Positions 43,252 through 51,786 of a stretch of 64,000 bases of DNA are shown one piece after another. How positions within the stretch are numbered: the stretch's first letter is position 1; each line of letters opens with the position of its first letter. The stretch covers positions 635,132-699,131 of the forward strand of contig CAVSLA010000006.1 of assembly GCA_963728825.1 (NCBI GenBank), in the 5' to 3' direction. Source of the DNA: CAVREM01 sp963728825. Its GTDB lineage: Bacteria > Acidobacteriota > Vicinamibacteria > Vicinamibacterales > CAVVIG01. The notes under the pieces are model-generated. The model made no database searches. It was not told where the DNA came from and saw only the letters and a program-made list of their open reading frames with translations. The position numbers and the translations under genes are program-made.

Positions 43252-44789
43252 TTACGGCGTGATTCGCAAATTGGTTGGCGCCGCCGGAGGCGTGGGGCTG
43301 CTGCTGGTTCCCGACTCGAACGCGCCCATGTCCGGTGCGCTGCCGTTAAACCGCAGCATCACGCCCTGTCCGCTGGACCATGTCAGCGATCGATCGAGCG
43401 TGAGCGTATTCGTCGTGTAGTTGATCGAGAGCACCACTGCGAATGCGCTCTGGCCCTGGAGTTGGACCGAGTCGCCGGTTTCGCCAGAGATGGTGAAGCC
43501 GTATAGAGGTACGACGCGTCCTGTACCGTCATCGTCGTCCCCGACCCGGCCCCCGAAGTCGCGGTGAGCGCGCCTGCCGCGTCAATCAGCCGGCTGCCCG
43601 GCGCCAGCCGGAAGTCGAACCCGCTTTCGTTCACGAAGCCGGGAGCGGACGTTTCGACCGCATTGTTGGTGAGAACGACCGAGCTGGTATCTTCGATGCT
43701 CGTCTGGCCGCCGGTCCCGCTGCAGTTGGTGTTCCGGTACAACACATTGTATTTGACCAGGTTGTTGGAGAACTCGGACGAGGGTCCGCTCTGGCCGACG
43801 ATCGCGAAGCAGCGGTTCAAGTAAAACGTGTTGTTGTACAGCCGGTTGCCGTAGACGTAGCGGGACTCCTCCGAATAGTACTGGTAGTTCACCCCTCCGC
43901 CATCGTTGTTCCGGAAGACGTTCCGTCGGACGATGGTCTGCTGGGCGCCATGCTGAATGCCGTTGAAATTGTGCGGCGCTGATGACGACGGCGTTCTGAT
44001 CACCTGGTTGGCGTCGAAGAGATTGCGTTTGGCGGCGTTCAACCGGACCGGCGCGTCGCTGGTCCCCTCGCAGTCATAAATCTCAATCGCTTTTTGATTG
44101 GCATTCGAAAAGCTATTGGCGCGGAAGACGTTGAAATTCGAGCAGCGAACGCTCAACAGGCTGTGACGCGCGGTCGTGAAGGTGTTGCCGACGACCAGGT
44201 TACGGTCGGCGTTGTCCTGAAAGACCATGCTGTCGTTGCCGTCAGTGAACACGTTGTTGGTGATTTTGTTGAACGAGCTCCGCACCAGCTTCAGGCCACC
44301 GGTCGTGCCGCCGGCCGTGGCGCGCAGAAACGTGTTGTTCTGAATCGTGTTGTTGTTCGAGTCGTCGAACCGCCCCCAGCCGAGCACGTCTCTCACCGTG
44401 AAACCGTCGACGACGATGTAGTGTCGGTTGTTGAGCACGATCGCAGGGTTGGAGAGGTTGGCGATTGCCGGGGCTTCGGACGTGAATGCCCGGAAGGTAA
44501 TGGGCTGACCAGCCGTGCCTGAGCGTGCCGGACTCAGTTGCTCGGCGTAGGTGCCTGCTCGGACTAGAACGGTAATGCCCGGATTGGCGGCTGCCGCCGC
44601 TCCGGCGAGCGTTCGATAGGCCGCCGCCGCGCCGCCGCTGCAGGCGCGCGTTGACGGCGAGTAGGTCGTGCAGCTCGCTGAACTGATCGTCGCGTCGACG
44701 TAGATCGTCGTGCCCTGCCCTTGCGCCGGTTGAGAAAGCACGGCAGCGAGAAATACAAGAACCAGAGAGGGCGCAATACGCCCCGCCAT
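43252..44789 (-). CDS. Secreted beta-helix protein, C terminus frameshifted
   Basis: The ATG at 44789 gives a signal peptide (S-L-V-L-V-F-L-A-A-V-L-S, cleavage near A-Q-G-Q-G). Residues 30-390 form a parallel beta-helix of repeated N-x-F/V turns (for example N-T-I-Q-N-N-T-F-L-R). The frame runs into 43383 with nonsense residues after S-Y-L-Y-T. One missing G near 43500 joins it to the adjacent frame, ending P-A-A-P-T-N-L-R-I-T-P at 43252. It is convergent with the PL1-like gene. A near-consensus sigma-54 promoter lies 29 bases upstream. It probably acts on or is displayed with the EPS. Confidence 0.78.
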
Positions 44790-44817
44790 TGCGAATAAAA
44801 CATGGTCTCCGGTCCGC

Positions 44818-44833
44818 TGCAAACTCAACGCCA
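44818..44833 (-). promoter_or_regulatory. Near-consensus sigma-54 promoter of the beta-helix gene
   Basis: On the minus strand the site reads TGGCGTTGAGTTTGCA, with TGGC and TTGCA intact and GG-N10-GC spacing. The predicted transcription start is near 44807, giving an 18-base leader to the ATG at 44789. It matches the promoters at 55966 and 61246 on the same strand. Confidence 0.75.
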
Positions 44834-44990
44834 CCCAAACAGTCGATATTGCACTCCAAAAGACATCGGTTCCACGCTGACCCTGTCAAAGTTACCGTGT
44901 GCGACTTACGCTGTTACCTGCAATTGCGCGCAAACGTGCAATACTGCTGAGGGGTCGCCCGGCGTTCCTCACCCATTCTTGCGGGGTCGA

Positions 44991-46181
44991 TTACAAAGTG
45001 GGCCGCACTTGGCCGAGCAGCGCCTGCACACGCGCCGCGGATTCGTGCCAGGAAAAATGGCGCATAACGAACGCCCGATTGCCGGCGACCGACTGACGAT
45101 CGTTACTGTGCCTCCGTAACGAATCTACAGCGGCGGCGGCGATCGCCTCCGCTGTGTCTGCAACCGTGATCTCACATTCGCCGAGCAGGAGATCCTCGCG
45201 AGCCTGGCCCAGTCCCGCAAATCCGGCAGTCGTCGTGACGACCGGGATCTCCAAAGCCAGCGACTCCAAGACCTTGTTCTGGATGCCTCCGGCAATGCGC
45301 AGCGGCGCCACGACGACGGTGGCGTCTTCATAGTAGGGCCGCATATCCGGCACCAACCCCGTCACCGTCACCACCGGTGGAGCGTGTAGCGCCTTCAGTG
45401 CCACGGGTGGATCTCGTCCGACCAGCAAAAGTCTCGCGTCCGGGATGTCACGGCGAATGCGCGGAAACACTTCGCTTGCCAGAAATGTCGCGGCGTCGAC
45501 ATTCGGAAAGTAGCTGAACGCGCCAGCGAACAAGACGGTGTTCTGGCCGATCGAGCGGGTCGAGCGCTGCCAATACGCAACATCGACACCGTTGGGGATC
45601 ACCGAATGCGGGGTCGAAATACCCTGCATCACGTGGTCGGCGTCCCTGGCCGCGGCGAACACCGCATGGTCGACGCGACGCGCCAGCTGTCGTTCATAGC
45701 GGCGGATTCTGGCCGCCCGCGCGTGGAGTCTCCACGCTGCGGGAAAACTGGCCAGTTGCGCGCGCTCGCGGATCTTCGGCCACTCGGCATCGCAGAAGTC
45801 GAGCACGATCGGCGCCACGTCGACAGGAAGCGATGCGACCGGCAGGCCGCAGGTCATGAACAGCGCTTCGGGTGCGAAACTTCGGCAACTGTGCAGTAAT
45901 CGTCGCCGAAGGGCCCGGCCAGCCGTCCAACGGATGGTTCGATGCGGCGAATTCAGGGATGGCATCGCCACTACGTCCAGCTCGGAGGCGATTGCCGCCA
46001 ATTCGCGGCGCGTCTCGGCGTCGGCCTCTTTGCTGGAGACGCAGATCAGTTTGATCGCGCACGTCTGTTTGAGCTGTCGCAGCAAGTGGTTGTGTCGGAG
46101 ACGACCACTGGTTAGCGGATAGGGAAAGCCTTCGGTGATGAAGCAGACCCTCAAAGGGCGGCCGAGTGTCTCGTTCATCAC
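44991..46181 (-). CDS. GT4-family glycosyltransferase (PEP-CTERM-associated type)
   Basis: R-V-C-F-I-T-E-G-F-P-Y-P-L-T-S-G opens the protein. V-L-D-F-C-D-A-E-W-P-K, V-I-P-N-G-V-D-V-A-Y-W and F-A-G-A-F-S-Y-F-P-N-V-D-A-A follow. This layout is that of the exosortase-locus sugar transferases (TIGR03087-like). The C-terminal half has the GT4 donor site. The ATG at 46181 overlaps the GT2 stop by four bases. It is the last gene of the minus-strand operon that begins at 55895. Confidence 0.9.
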   Translation of the reverse strand: MMNETLGRPLRVCFITEGFPYPLTSGRLRHNHLLRQLKQTCAIKLICVSSKEADAETRRELAAIASELDVVAMPSLNSPHRTIRWTAGRALRRRLLHSCRSFAPEALFMTCGLPVASLPVDVAPIVLDFCDAEWPKIRERAQLASFPAAWRLHARAARIRRYERQLARRVDHAVFAAARDADHVMQGISTPHSVIPNGVDVAYWQRSTRSIGQNTVLFAGAFSYFPNVDAATFLASEVFPRIRRDIPDARLLLVGRDPPVALKALHAPPVVTVTGLVPDMRPYYEDATVVVAPLRIAGGIQNKVLESLALEIPVVTTTAGFAGLGQAREDLLLGECEITVADTAEAIAAAAVDSLRRHSNDRQSVAGNRAFVMRHFSWHESAARVQALLGQVRPTL

Positions 46182-47221
46182 GAATGGGGCGGGACCGCCG
46201 ACTTCGGGCGAGCTGCGGTCACGGTCCCCGAGACCTTCGCCACCAACCCCTGGAGCACTCGAAAGGCCGACGCCCCCAGAACCTGCCGTGCGCGGATCCC
46301 GAAGTGGCCGCGCGATCTCGCAGAGGTGCTTTTCGCGAACGCCAGGAACTCGGCCAGCGCGTTTCGTTGGATCGCGCCCGAATCGAACATCTCACAGCCG
46401 GCCGCGATGGCATCGGCTGCGACCTTTCGATGCGCCATCTCGAGCAGGCTTGACGCATTCGGGATCCGGTCACCCCATTCGCGGAAGACCGTGTCGAAGG
46501 CCGCCTTGCGCTGCCGCGTTTCCAGGAGGGGATCCTGAAGCACCTTCAGATGCATGTTGGCGTTGTGCACGCGATAGTAGGCCTGATCGGTTCGAGGAAG
46601 AAAGCCGACCGCACCATGGACCGCGAGACGCATCCAGAGCTCGACGTCGCCGGCCACCGGTAGTTCAGGACGGAACCCGCCGAGCCTCTTCACCAGGCTA
46701 GTTCGCATGACCGCCTCGGGGCTAATCAGGCGGTGCTGGGACGAATACCACCCGTCCCGACATCGTTGCTCGAGCCACTCCAGTCCCGGGCGAACATCCC
46801 ATTCGGGCGTAGGCGGGATCCGCGGCTCGGGGAGGGCCTGGCTGTCCCCGTAAAACTTGATCGCCCGTCCATACGCGAAGGCGACCTCGGGGTGGTGGTC
46901 GAGCAGCGCGGTCGCGCGCTTCAACGCGCCTGGTGTGAGCATGTCATCAGCGGACAGGAGGAGCGTGTAGTCTCCATCGGCCCATTCGATGCCCTCGTTG
47001 TAGGTATAGATGTTCTTGCGGTTCTCCTTGTGCCGTAAGTACTCGATGCGCGGGTCCAGAGCGGACAATTCGGCCGCGACTTCCGGCGTGTTGTCAGGCG
47101 ACGCGTCGTCGATAATCAGGACGCGAAGATCGACCCCTTCCTGAGACCGCACGCTGTTGACGCAGCCGGTGAGGAAGTGGGCGTAACGGTAACAGGGGAC
47201 GATGACACTCGTGCGCGCCAT
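46178..47221 (-). CDS. GT2-family glycosyltransferase
   Basis: S-V-I-V-P-C-Y-R-Y-A-H-F-L is the GT2 N terminus. V-L-I-I-D-D-A-S-P-D-N-T is the nucleotide-binding strand, and the metal-binding DxD motif is in L-L-L-S-A-D-D-M-L. Y-G-R-A-I-K and W-M-R-L-A-V complete the fold. The C-terminal 80 residues are helical and probably bind the acceptor or membrane. The start is seven bases after the aminotransferase stop, and its end overlaps the GT4 gene. Confidence 0.92.
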   Translation of the reverse strand: MARTSVIVPCYRYAHFLTGCVNSVRSQEGVDLRVLIIDDASPDNTPEVAAELSALDPRIEYLRHKENRKNIYTYNEGIEWADGDYTLLLSADDMLTPGALKRATALLDHHPEVAFAYGRAIKFYGDSQALPEPRIPPTPEWDVRPGLEWLEQRCRDGWYSSQHRLISPEAVMRTSLVKRLGGFRPELPVAGDVELWMRLAVHGAVGFLPRTDQAYYRVHNANMHLKVLQDPLLETRQRKAAFDTVFREWGDRIPNASSLLEMAHRKVAADAIAAGCEMFDSGAIQRNALAEFLAFAKSTSARSRGHFGIRARQVLGASAFRVLQGLVAKVSGTVTAARPKSAVPPHS

Positions 47222-47228
47222 GTGCTGA

Positions 47229-48386
47229 TCAAGACGGCGCGAGCTGTTTCAGCGCGGTGACGACATGCTGGTGATCCGTGTCTGTCATGCCGGGGAACAA
47301 CGGAAGGATCACGCCATGGTCTTGTGCGAGCTCGCTGTTCACGAGCGTCGATCCCCGTGTTGCAGCGGCATAGGGGAGCTCACGGTGGCTGCACATCACG
47401 CCACGCCGCGTTGACACGCCGGCCGCGAGGAGGACCTGCATCGACGCATTCTGGTCGAAGCGGCGGCCCAGCCTGATGCAGTAACTCTGCCAGTTGCTCC
47501 GCGCCCATGACGGCTCGAACGGCAGCTCGATATCGGCGAGCGCCCCGAGCAGGTCGGTATATCTGGCCGCAATGTCTCTTCGCTGCCGGATGATCGAGGG
47601 CAACCGCTCCAATTGAACGCGTCCGACCGCCGCCTGCAGATCCGTCATGCGATAGTTGAACCCGACTTCAGGATAGGATTCGAAAATGACGTTCGTCGAT
47701 CCGTGACGTACTGTGTCTGGGACGCTCATACCGTGCTGGCGCCACAGGCGGAACTTTGCATCGAACTCGGGGTTGGCCGTGGTCAGCATGCCCCCGTCAC
47801 CGGTGGTAATAACTTTGCGAGGATGAAACGAGAAGCACGCGATGTCAGCGTGCGGCTTTCCGATCTTCTCCCATCGCCCGTCCCACAGAATCTCGCTGCC
47901 GATCGCGCAGGCAGCATCCTCGATGACCGGCAGGCCGCGGCGGCGGCCAATTTCGACGATCTGTTCCAGGTCGCAGGGCATGCCGAGCTGGTGTACGCAG
48001 AGAATCGCTTTCGTTCGGCTGGTGATGGCCGGCTCAATCAGGGCCGGGTCGATGTTATAGGTGCCAGGCTCGATATCGACGAACACTGGCGCGGCGCCGC
48101 AGTAGCGAATCGCGTTCGCCGTCGCGATGAACGAGTGGCTGACCGTAATCACTTCGGCGTCGGGCCCCACGCCGACCGCGCGCAGCGCCAGGTGCAGCGC
48201 TGTCGTGCAGTTGGAAACGGCACACGCGTGGGGCGCGCCGACAAAGGCGGCGAATTCCTTCTCAAACGCCGCAACTTCTGGACCCTGCGTCACCCAGCCT
48301 GAAAGAATCACGCGCCGAACCGCTGCGACCTCTCGTTCGTTTAGGACCGGCTTGGCGATTGGAATCTGTGAAATGATTTCGTTCAT
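47229..48386 (-). CDS. DegT/DnrJ/EryC1 sugar aminotransferase
   Basis: The ATG at 48386 is preceded by a purine-rich stretch; codons upstream to 48578 are not protein-like. Key features are S-G-W-V-T-Q-G-P-E-V near the start, T-T-A-L-H-L-A-L-R in the phosphate-binding region, V-I-E-D-A-A-C-A-I-G-S and the PLP-Lys region F-S-F-H-P-R-K-V-I-T-T-G-D-G-G-M. Length 385 is standard. It makes an amino sugar on a nucleotide or lipid carrier. It is distinct from the aminotransferase at 53246, so two amino groups or two amino sugars may be made. Confidence 0.9.
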   Translation of the reverse strand: MNEIISQIPIAKPVLNEREVAAVRRVILSGWVTQGPEVAAFEKEFAAFVGAPHACAVSNCTTALHLALRAVGVGPDAEVITVSHSFIATANAIRYCGAAPVFVDIEPGTYNIDPALIEPAITSRTKAILCVHQLGMPCDLEQIVEIGRRRGLPVIEDAACAIGSEILWDGRWEKIGKPHADIACFSFHPRKVITTGDGGMLTTANPEFDAKFRLWRQHGMSVPDTVRHGSTNVIFESYPEVGFNYRMTDLQAAVGRVQLERLPSIIRQRRDIAARYTDLLGALADIELPFEPSWARSNWQSYCIRLGRRFDQNASMQVLLAAGVSTRRGVMCSHRELPYAAATRGSTLVNSELAQDHGVILPLFPGMTDTDHQHVVTALKQLAPS

Positions 48387-48450
48387 GTTCTCGGTCTCTC
48401 GGGCACTCGGCAGATCGGCTCGGAGCGCAAGTAACGCTGCCCCGGCCTCG

Positions 48451-48591
48451 TCACCGACCTTTTGACAACCAGTCGCGAATCGCATCCGGCACCGATCGAC
48501 CGGAAACCAGCGCCACAATCCTGCGCAGTGAATAGACGCCAGTCGCGAAAGCCGCGGCAAGGCCGACGGCGGCCGCAAGCCCAGCCGGCAC
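48451..48591 (-). CDS. Possible 46-residue small membrane protein
   Basis: A GTG at 48591 opens a 46-residue frame with a hydrophobic helix (A-A-A-V-G-L-A-A-A-F-A) and a basic C terminus (S-L-R-R-I and W-L-S-K-G-R). It starts four bases after the Wzx stop and fills the gap before the aminotransferase gene. It is too short for reliable gene prediction and has no recognisable homologue. It could be a real small protein or chance. Confidence 0.35.
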   Translation of the reverse strand: MPAGLAAAVGLAAAFATGVYSLRRIVALVSGRSVPDAIRDWLSKGR

Positions 48592-48594
48592 GAC

Positions 48595-50055
48595 TTACCG
48601 CATGCCGAACACCAGCGCGGTCAGCGCGAGGAACACGAGGCCCAAGCGCTGATTGGCAGGCGTCCAGCTAAAGCCAGTGAGCCGTCTCACGATCACGTAA
48701 ACGAGCAGCGTGTGCCAGGCATACAGACCGAAGAACGCCGCACCCGAACCGGCGATGCCGAACGCCGTCACCAGAAGCCATGCGAGCCCGACGTGGACGG
48801 TGGCCGCGGCGATTTCGGTCCAGAAAAAGATCTGCTGCGCCCCCTTGGCCAGGACGATGAAGCCTACCGGCCAGACGATGATCCGCAGCGTCATCCCGAG
48901 ACAAATCCAGCGCAGAATCGCAGCGGTCTCGCTGAACTCCGACGAATAAAACGTCGAAACCACCAGCGGCGCCAGGGTCAGCGTGGCGAGCACGCCAGGC
49001 GCGGCGAGCAGCAAACTGATCTGAGCCTGCTCGTTGACCAACCGATTGCACTCGGCATGGTCGTCAGCAATGGCGGTCAGCCGGGGGTAGAAGTCGGCGC
49101 CCATCGCCTGCAGGATGAACGCGCTGTACATGCCGCCGAGAGTCCACGCCGCCTGATACATGCCGGCAGCCTCGAAGCCGGCATCACGCAGGACGATGAT
49201 CCGCACCAGATAGGCGGCGCCCATCGTCAGAAAGCCGCTGGCCATGAAGGCCGAGCCGAGCTTCAGCAGAGCGGCGACTTCGGGCCCCATCTCGCGAAAG
49301 GCCGCCCGGACCGGCGCGATCGCGGCCTTACGACTGTACCACCAGGATGTTGCGAGAGTGGTCACTGCGACGACCAGGACAGTCGGCACGATGCCGCGTT
49401 CCCCAAACAGATAGATCAGCGGGATGGTGACGGCCGTGCCGAGCGCCGCGCCCCAGGCATTCATCCTGGCAAGGTCCGAGATCCGGCGCAGGCCCTGGAT
49501 CAGGGCGCCTTGCCCCGACGACATCACGCGGCAGAACAGCGCCAGCGACAGGAGAGCAACCCCCACACTGTGCTGCTCGCTCTGGAAGGTGAACCGGGAG
49601 ATAGGCCGTGCGAAGAGCAGCAGCGCCGCCGCGCCGAGCAGTCCGAGAACCAGAGACGTCCGTTTCAGGATCGCCGCGGTCCTGCCGATTCGCTCCAGAT
49701 CGCCGGAGCCTGCCGCCGCGGCAATCTGCCGAACGCCGCTGTTGGGAATGCCGAGACCGGCGACGCTATGGGTAAGATCGAGAACCGAATTGTACAAGCC
49801 GAGCAGCCCGACGCCCGCCGGCCCTAGGAATACGGCCGTGACCTTGCTGCGCATGATGCCGAACGCGACGTTGGTAGCCGACGATGCTCCAATCAGCACC
49901 GTGGCTTTGAGCGTCTCGGCATATCGGCGCCGGCGATGAACACCCTCGTGGCCGCGCGGCGCCTCTGCTACAGCTGCGTTGGCCAGTTCCGAGAGCCGGG
50001 TGGTCGACGCCTCGCTGCCGGCCGCCGACAATTGCGGGATGGGCTGATTAAGCAA
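48595..50055 (-). CDS. Wzx-type polysaccharide flippase
   Basis: The frame is open to 50472, but the upstream part overlaps the epimerase gene and looks like its shadow. A TTG at 50055 is the likely start, 27 bases after the epimerase stop. Hydrophobic segments number about twelve to fourteen, in the MATE-like polysaccharide transporter pattern. Characteristic stretches are K-A-T-V-L-I-G-A-S-S-A-T-N, L-L-G-L-Y-N-S-V-L-D-L and G-A-D-F-Y-P-R-L. Proteins of this type move lipid-linked repeat units across the inner membrane. It partners with the Wzy-like polymerase at 24464. Confidence 0.85.
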   Translation of the reverse strand: MLNQPIPQLSAAGSEASTTRLSELANAAVAEAPRGHEGVHRRRRYAETLKATVLIGASSATNVAFGIMRSKVTAVFLGPAGVGLLGLYNSVLDLTHSVAGLGIPNSGVRQIAAAAGSGDLERIGRTAAILKRTSLVLGLLGAAALLLFARPISRFTFQSEQHSVGVALLSLALFCRVMSSGQGALIQGLRRISDLARMNAWGAALGTAVTIPLIYLFGERGIVPTVLVVAVTTLATSWWYSRKAAIAPVRAAFREMGPEVAALLKLGSAFMASGFLTMGAAYLVRIIVLRDAGFEAAGMYQAAWTLGGMYSAFILQAMGADFYPRLTAIADDHAECNRLVNEQAQISLLLAAPGVLATLTLAPLVVSTFYSSEFSETAAILRWICLGMTLRIIVWPVGFIVLAKGAQQIFFWTEIAAATVHVGLAWLLVTAFGIAGSGAAFFGLYAWHTLLVYVIVRRLTGFSWTPANQRLGLVFLALTALVFGMR

Positions 50056-50081
50056 GATTGATTGTGCCCTGCGCGCGGCTG

Positions 50082-51056
50082 TCAGGCGCCCGCTGGAGTG
50101 GAGACGGCCAGCTCGCTCCGCCACCAGTCGACGAGGCCGCGCAGGCCGTCCTCCAGCGTGACACGAGCCTCGAAGCCGAGCATCTCTTTGGCCTTCCGGG
50201 TGTCGGCGAGACGCCGCGGCACCGGGTTCACCTTGCGTTCGGCGGCGTGCTCGGGCGAGAGCGGCGAACCCATGATGCGCAGCAGCGCTTCGGCAAGCTC
50301 TTTGAGGCTGGTTTCGCTGCCACTCGCGACGTTGAACACTTCGTCGGTGACGTCGGACTTGGCCGCCAGCAGGTTGGCGCGGGCGATGTCGTGCACGTGG
50401 ACGAAGTCCATCGTCTGCGATCCGTCGCCGAAGATCAGCGGCGCCTGACCATTCGCGATCCGTTCCATCCACCTGATGAAGACCTCAGTGTAGGCGCCGT
50501 GGACGTCCATTCGCGGACCGTAGACGTTGAAGTAACGCAGCGCCACGTATCGCAGGCCGGACATCTCGGCGAAGCTGCGCAGCAGTCCTTCATTGAAGGC
50601 CTTCGACGCACCATAGATCGTTCGATTGTTGTAGGGATGGTGCGTTTCGCTGGTCGGGAAGGTCTCGGCGAGGCCGAGCACAGAGGCTGACGACGCGGCA
50701 ACGACTTTCGAGACCCCGGCCTGGACGGCGGCCTCCAGCACGTTGAACGTGCCATCCACCAGCACCTCGAGCGCGAGTCGAGGATCCTCCGCGCATTGGG
50801 TGATCCGAATCGCCGCCTGGTGAAAGACGATGTCGACGCCGCTCATCGCGGCTGCGACCTCGGCGCGATCGCGGATGTCGGCATCGACGATTCGAATCGG
50901 CGACCTTTTGATCGCCTCGGCCAGGTTTTCGCGGCGGCCCCGAACGAAGTTGTCCAACACGATGATCTCGCGCGGCTGCTCATCGATGAGGAGCTCGGCG
51001 ATGTGCGAGCCGATCAGGCCCGCGCCGCCGGTAATCAGAATTCGCTTATTCCACAT
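50082..51056 (-). CDS. NAD-dependent sugar epimerase/dehydratase (SDR)
   Basis: The ATG at 51056 (W-N-K-R-I-L) was chosen over 51092 because the Rossmann strand follows directly. The glycine motif is G-G-A-G-L-I-G-S, the catalytic Y-x-x-x-K is Y-G-A-S-K, and A-S-S-A-S-V-L-G provides the Ser/Thr. R-Y-F-N-V-Y-G-P is typical of UDP-sugar SDRs. It overlaps the acyltransferase by eleven bases. Likely a UDP-glucose/UDP-GlcNAc 4-epimerase-like or dehydratase; the product sugar is not known. Confidence 0.9.
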   Translation of the reverse strand: MWNKRILITGGAGLIGSHIAELLIDEQPREIIVLDNFVRGRRENLAEAIKRSPIRIVDADIRDRAEVAAAMSGVDIVFHQAAIRITQCAEDPRLALEVLVDGTFNVLEAAVQAGVSKVVAASSASVLGLAETFPTSETHHPYNNRTIYGASKAFNEGLLRSFAEMSGLRYVALRYFNVYGPRMDVHGAYTEVFIRWMERIANGQAPLIFGDGSQTMDFVHVHDIARANLLAAKSDVTDEVFNVASGSETSLKELAEALLRIMGSPLSPEHAAERKVNPVPRRLADTRKAKEMLGFEARVTLEDGLRGLVDWWRSELAVSTPAGA

Positions 51057-51786
51057 GTCTCGACTCCGCGGACCGGATGGCTTCAGACTCATCCCGCCAA
51101 CGCACGAACTTCGCCGGCACCCCGGCGACGATACTGAACGGCTCGACGTCCCGTGTCACGACGGCTCCGGCACCGACGATGGCACCCTGGCCCACGGTTA
51201 CTCCCGGCATGATGATCGCGTTGGTGCCGATGTCCGCCCACCGGCAGATCCGGATCGGCTTCACCGAGAGATCGGTTTGCACGATCGGCACGTCGGCGGG
51301 GATGCCGGTATGTGCCGAGCACAGCGCCTTGGCGCCGGGACCCCAGCCGACGTAATCCTCGAGCACGACGTTGCGGCCGTCGAAATAGCTCTGAGGACCG
51401 ATCCAGACGTGGTCACCGATGATGCACGTGCCGACATGCGACGCCTGAATGAACGTCTGAGCGCCAATGAAAACGGTGTGCCCGAACTCACACCGGTCGA
51501 GATGCGTGAATCCGACCCCGGTGCCGATCTTCAAGCCATGGCCGGCCTGCTTGGCCAACGCTCGCCAGATTACCCGCCGCATCATCTGATCGAACTCGCC
51601 CTGCCCGGTGGCAAAGCGCGCGAACAGATCGGCGAGCTGCGTTGCGCTCGCCGTGCTGCGGAGCATTTGCGCGAGCTCGAGCTCGTAGCGCGGATCCTCG
51701 AGCAGCGTTTCCAGCCCGTGCACGGCCTTTCGGATGGTGGCCGGGGGATTGGGTGGCCCGGTCATCGTGTCAGTCCTGGTCTTCAT
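51046..51786 (-). CDS. Hexapeptide-repeat acyltransferase
   Basis: The start at 51786 overlaps the upstream stop by four bases. The N-terminal 80 residues are helical and rich in Leu/Ala. The C-terminal half is a left-handed beta-helix with H-V-W-I-G-P, I-G-T-N-A-I-I-M-P-G-V-T-V-G-Q-G-A-I-V-G-A-G-A-V-V and A-G-V-P-A-K-F. A His before the long loop (S-A-H-T-G) is the likely catalytic base. Such enzymes acetylate sugar amines or hydroxyls. It sits between the flavin-reductase-like gene and the SDR. Confidence 0.85.
   Translation of the reverse strand: MKTRTDTMTGPPNPPATIRKAVHGLETLLEDPRYELELAQMLRSTASATQLADLFARFATGQGEFDQMMRRVIWRALAKQAGHGLKIGTGVGFTHLDRCEFGHTVFIGAQTFIQASHVGTCIIGDHVWIGPQSYFDGRNVVLEDYVGWGPGAKALCSAHTGIPADVPIVQTDLSVKPIRICRWADIGTNAIIMPGVTVGQGAIVGAGAVVTRDVEPFSIVAGVPAKFVRWRDESEAIRSAESRHVE

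Noticed and set aside
50056..50472. N-terminal extension of the flippase frame
   Set aside because: It overlaps the SDR gene on the same strand in another frame and its translation is Arg-rich without membrane segments.
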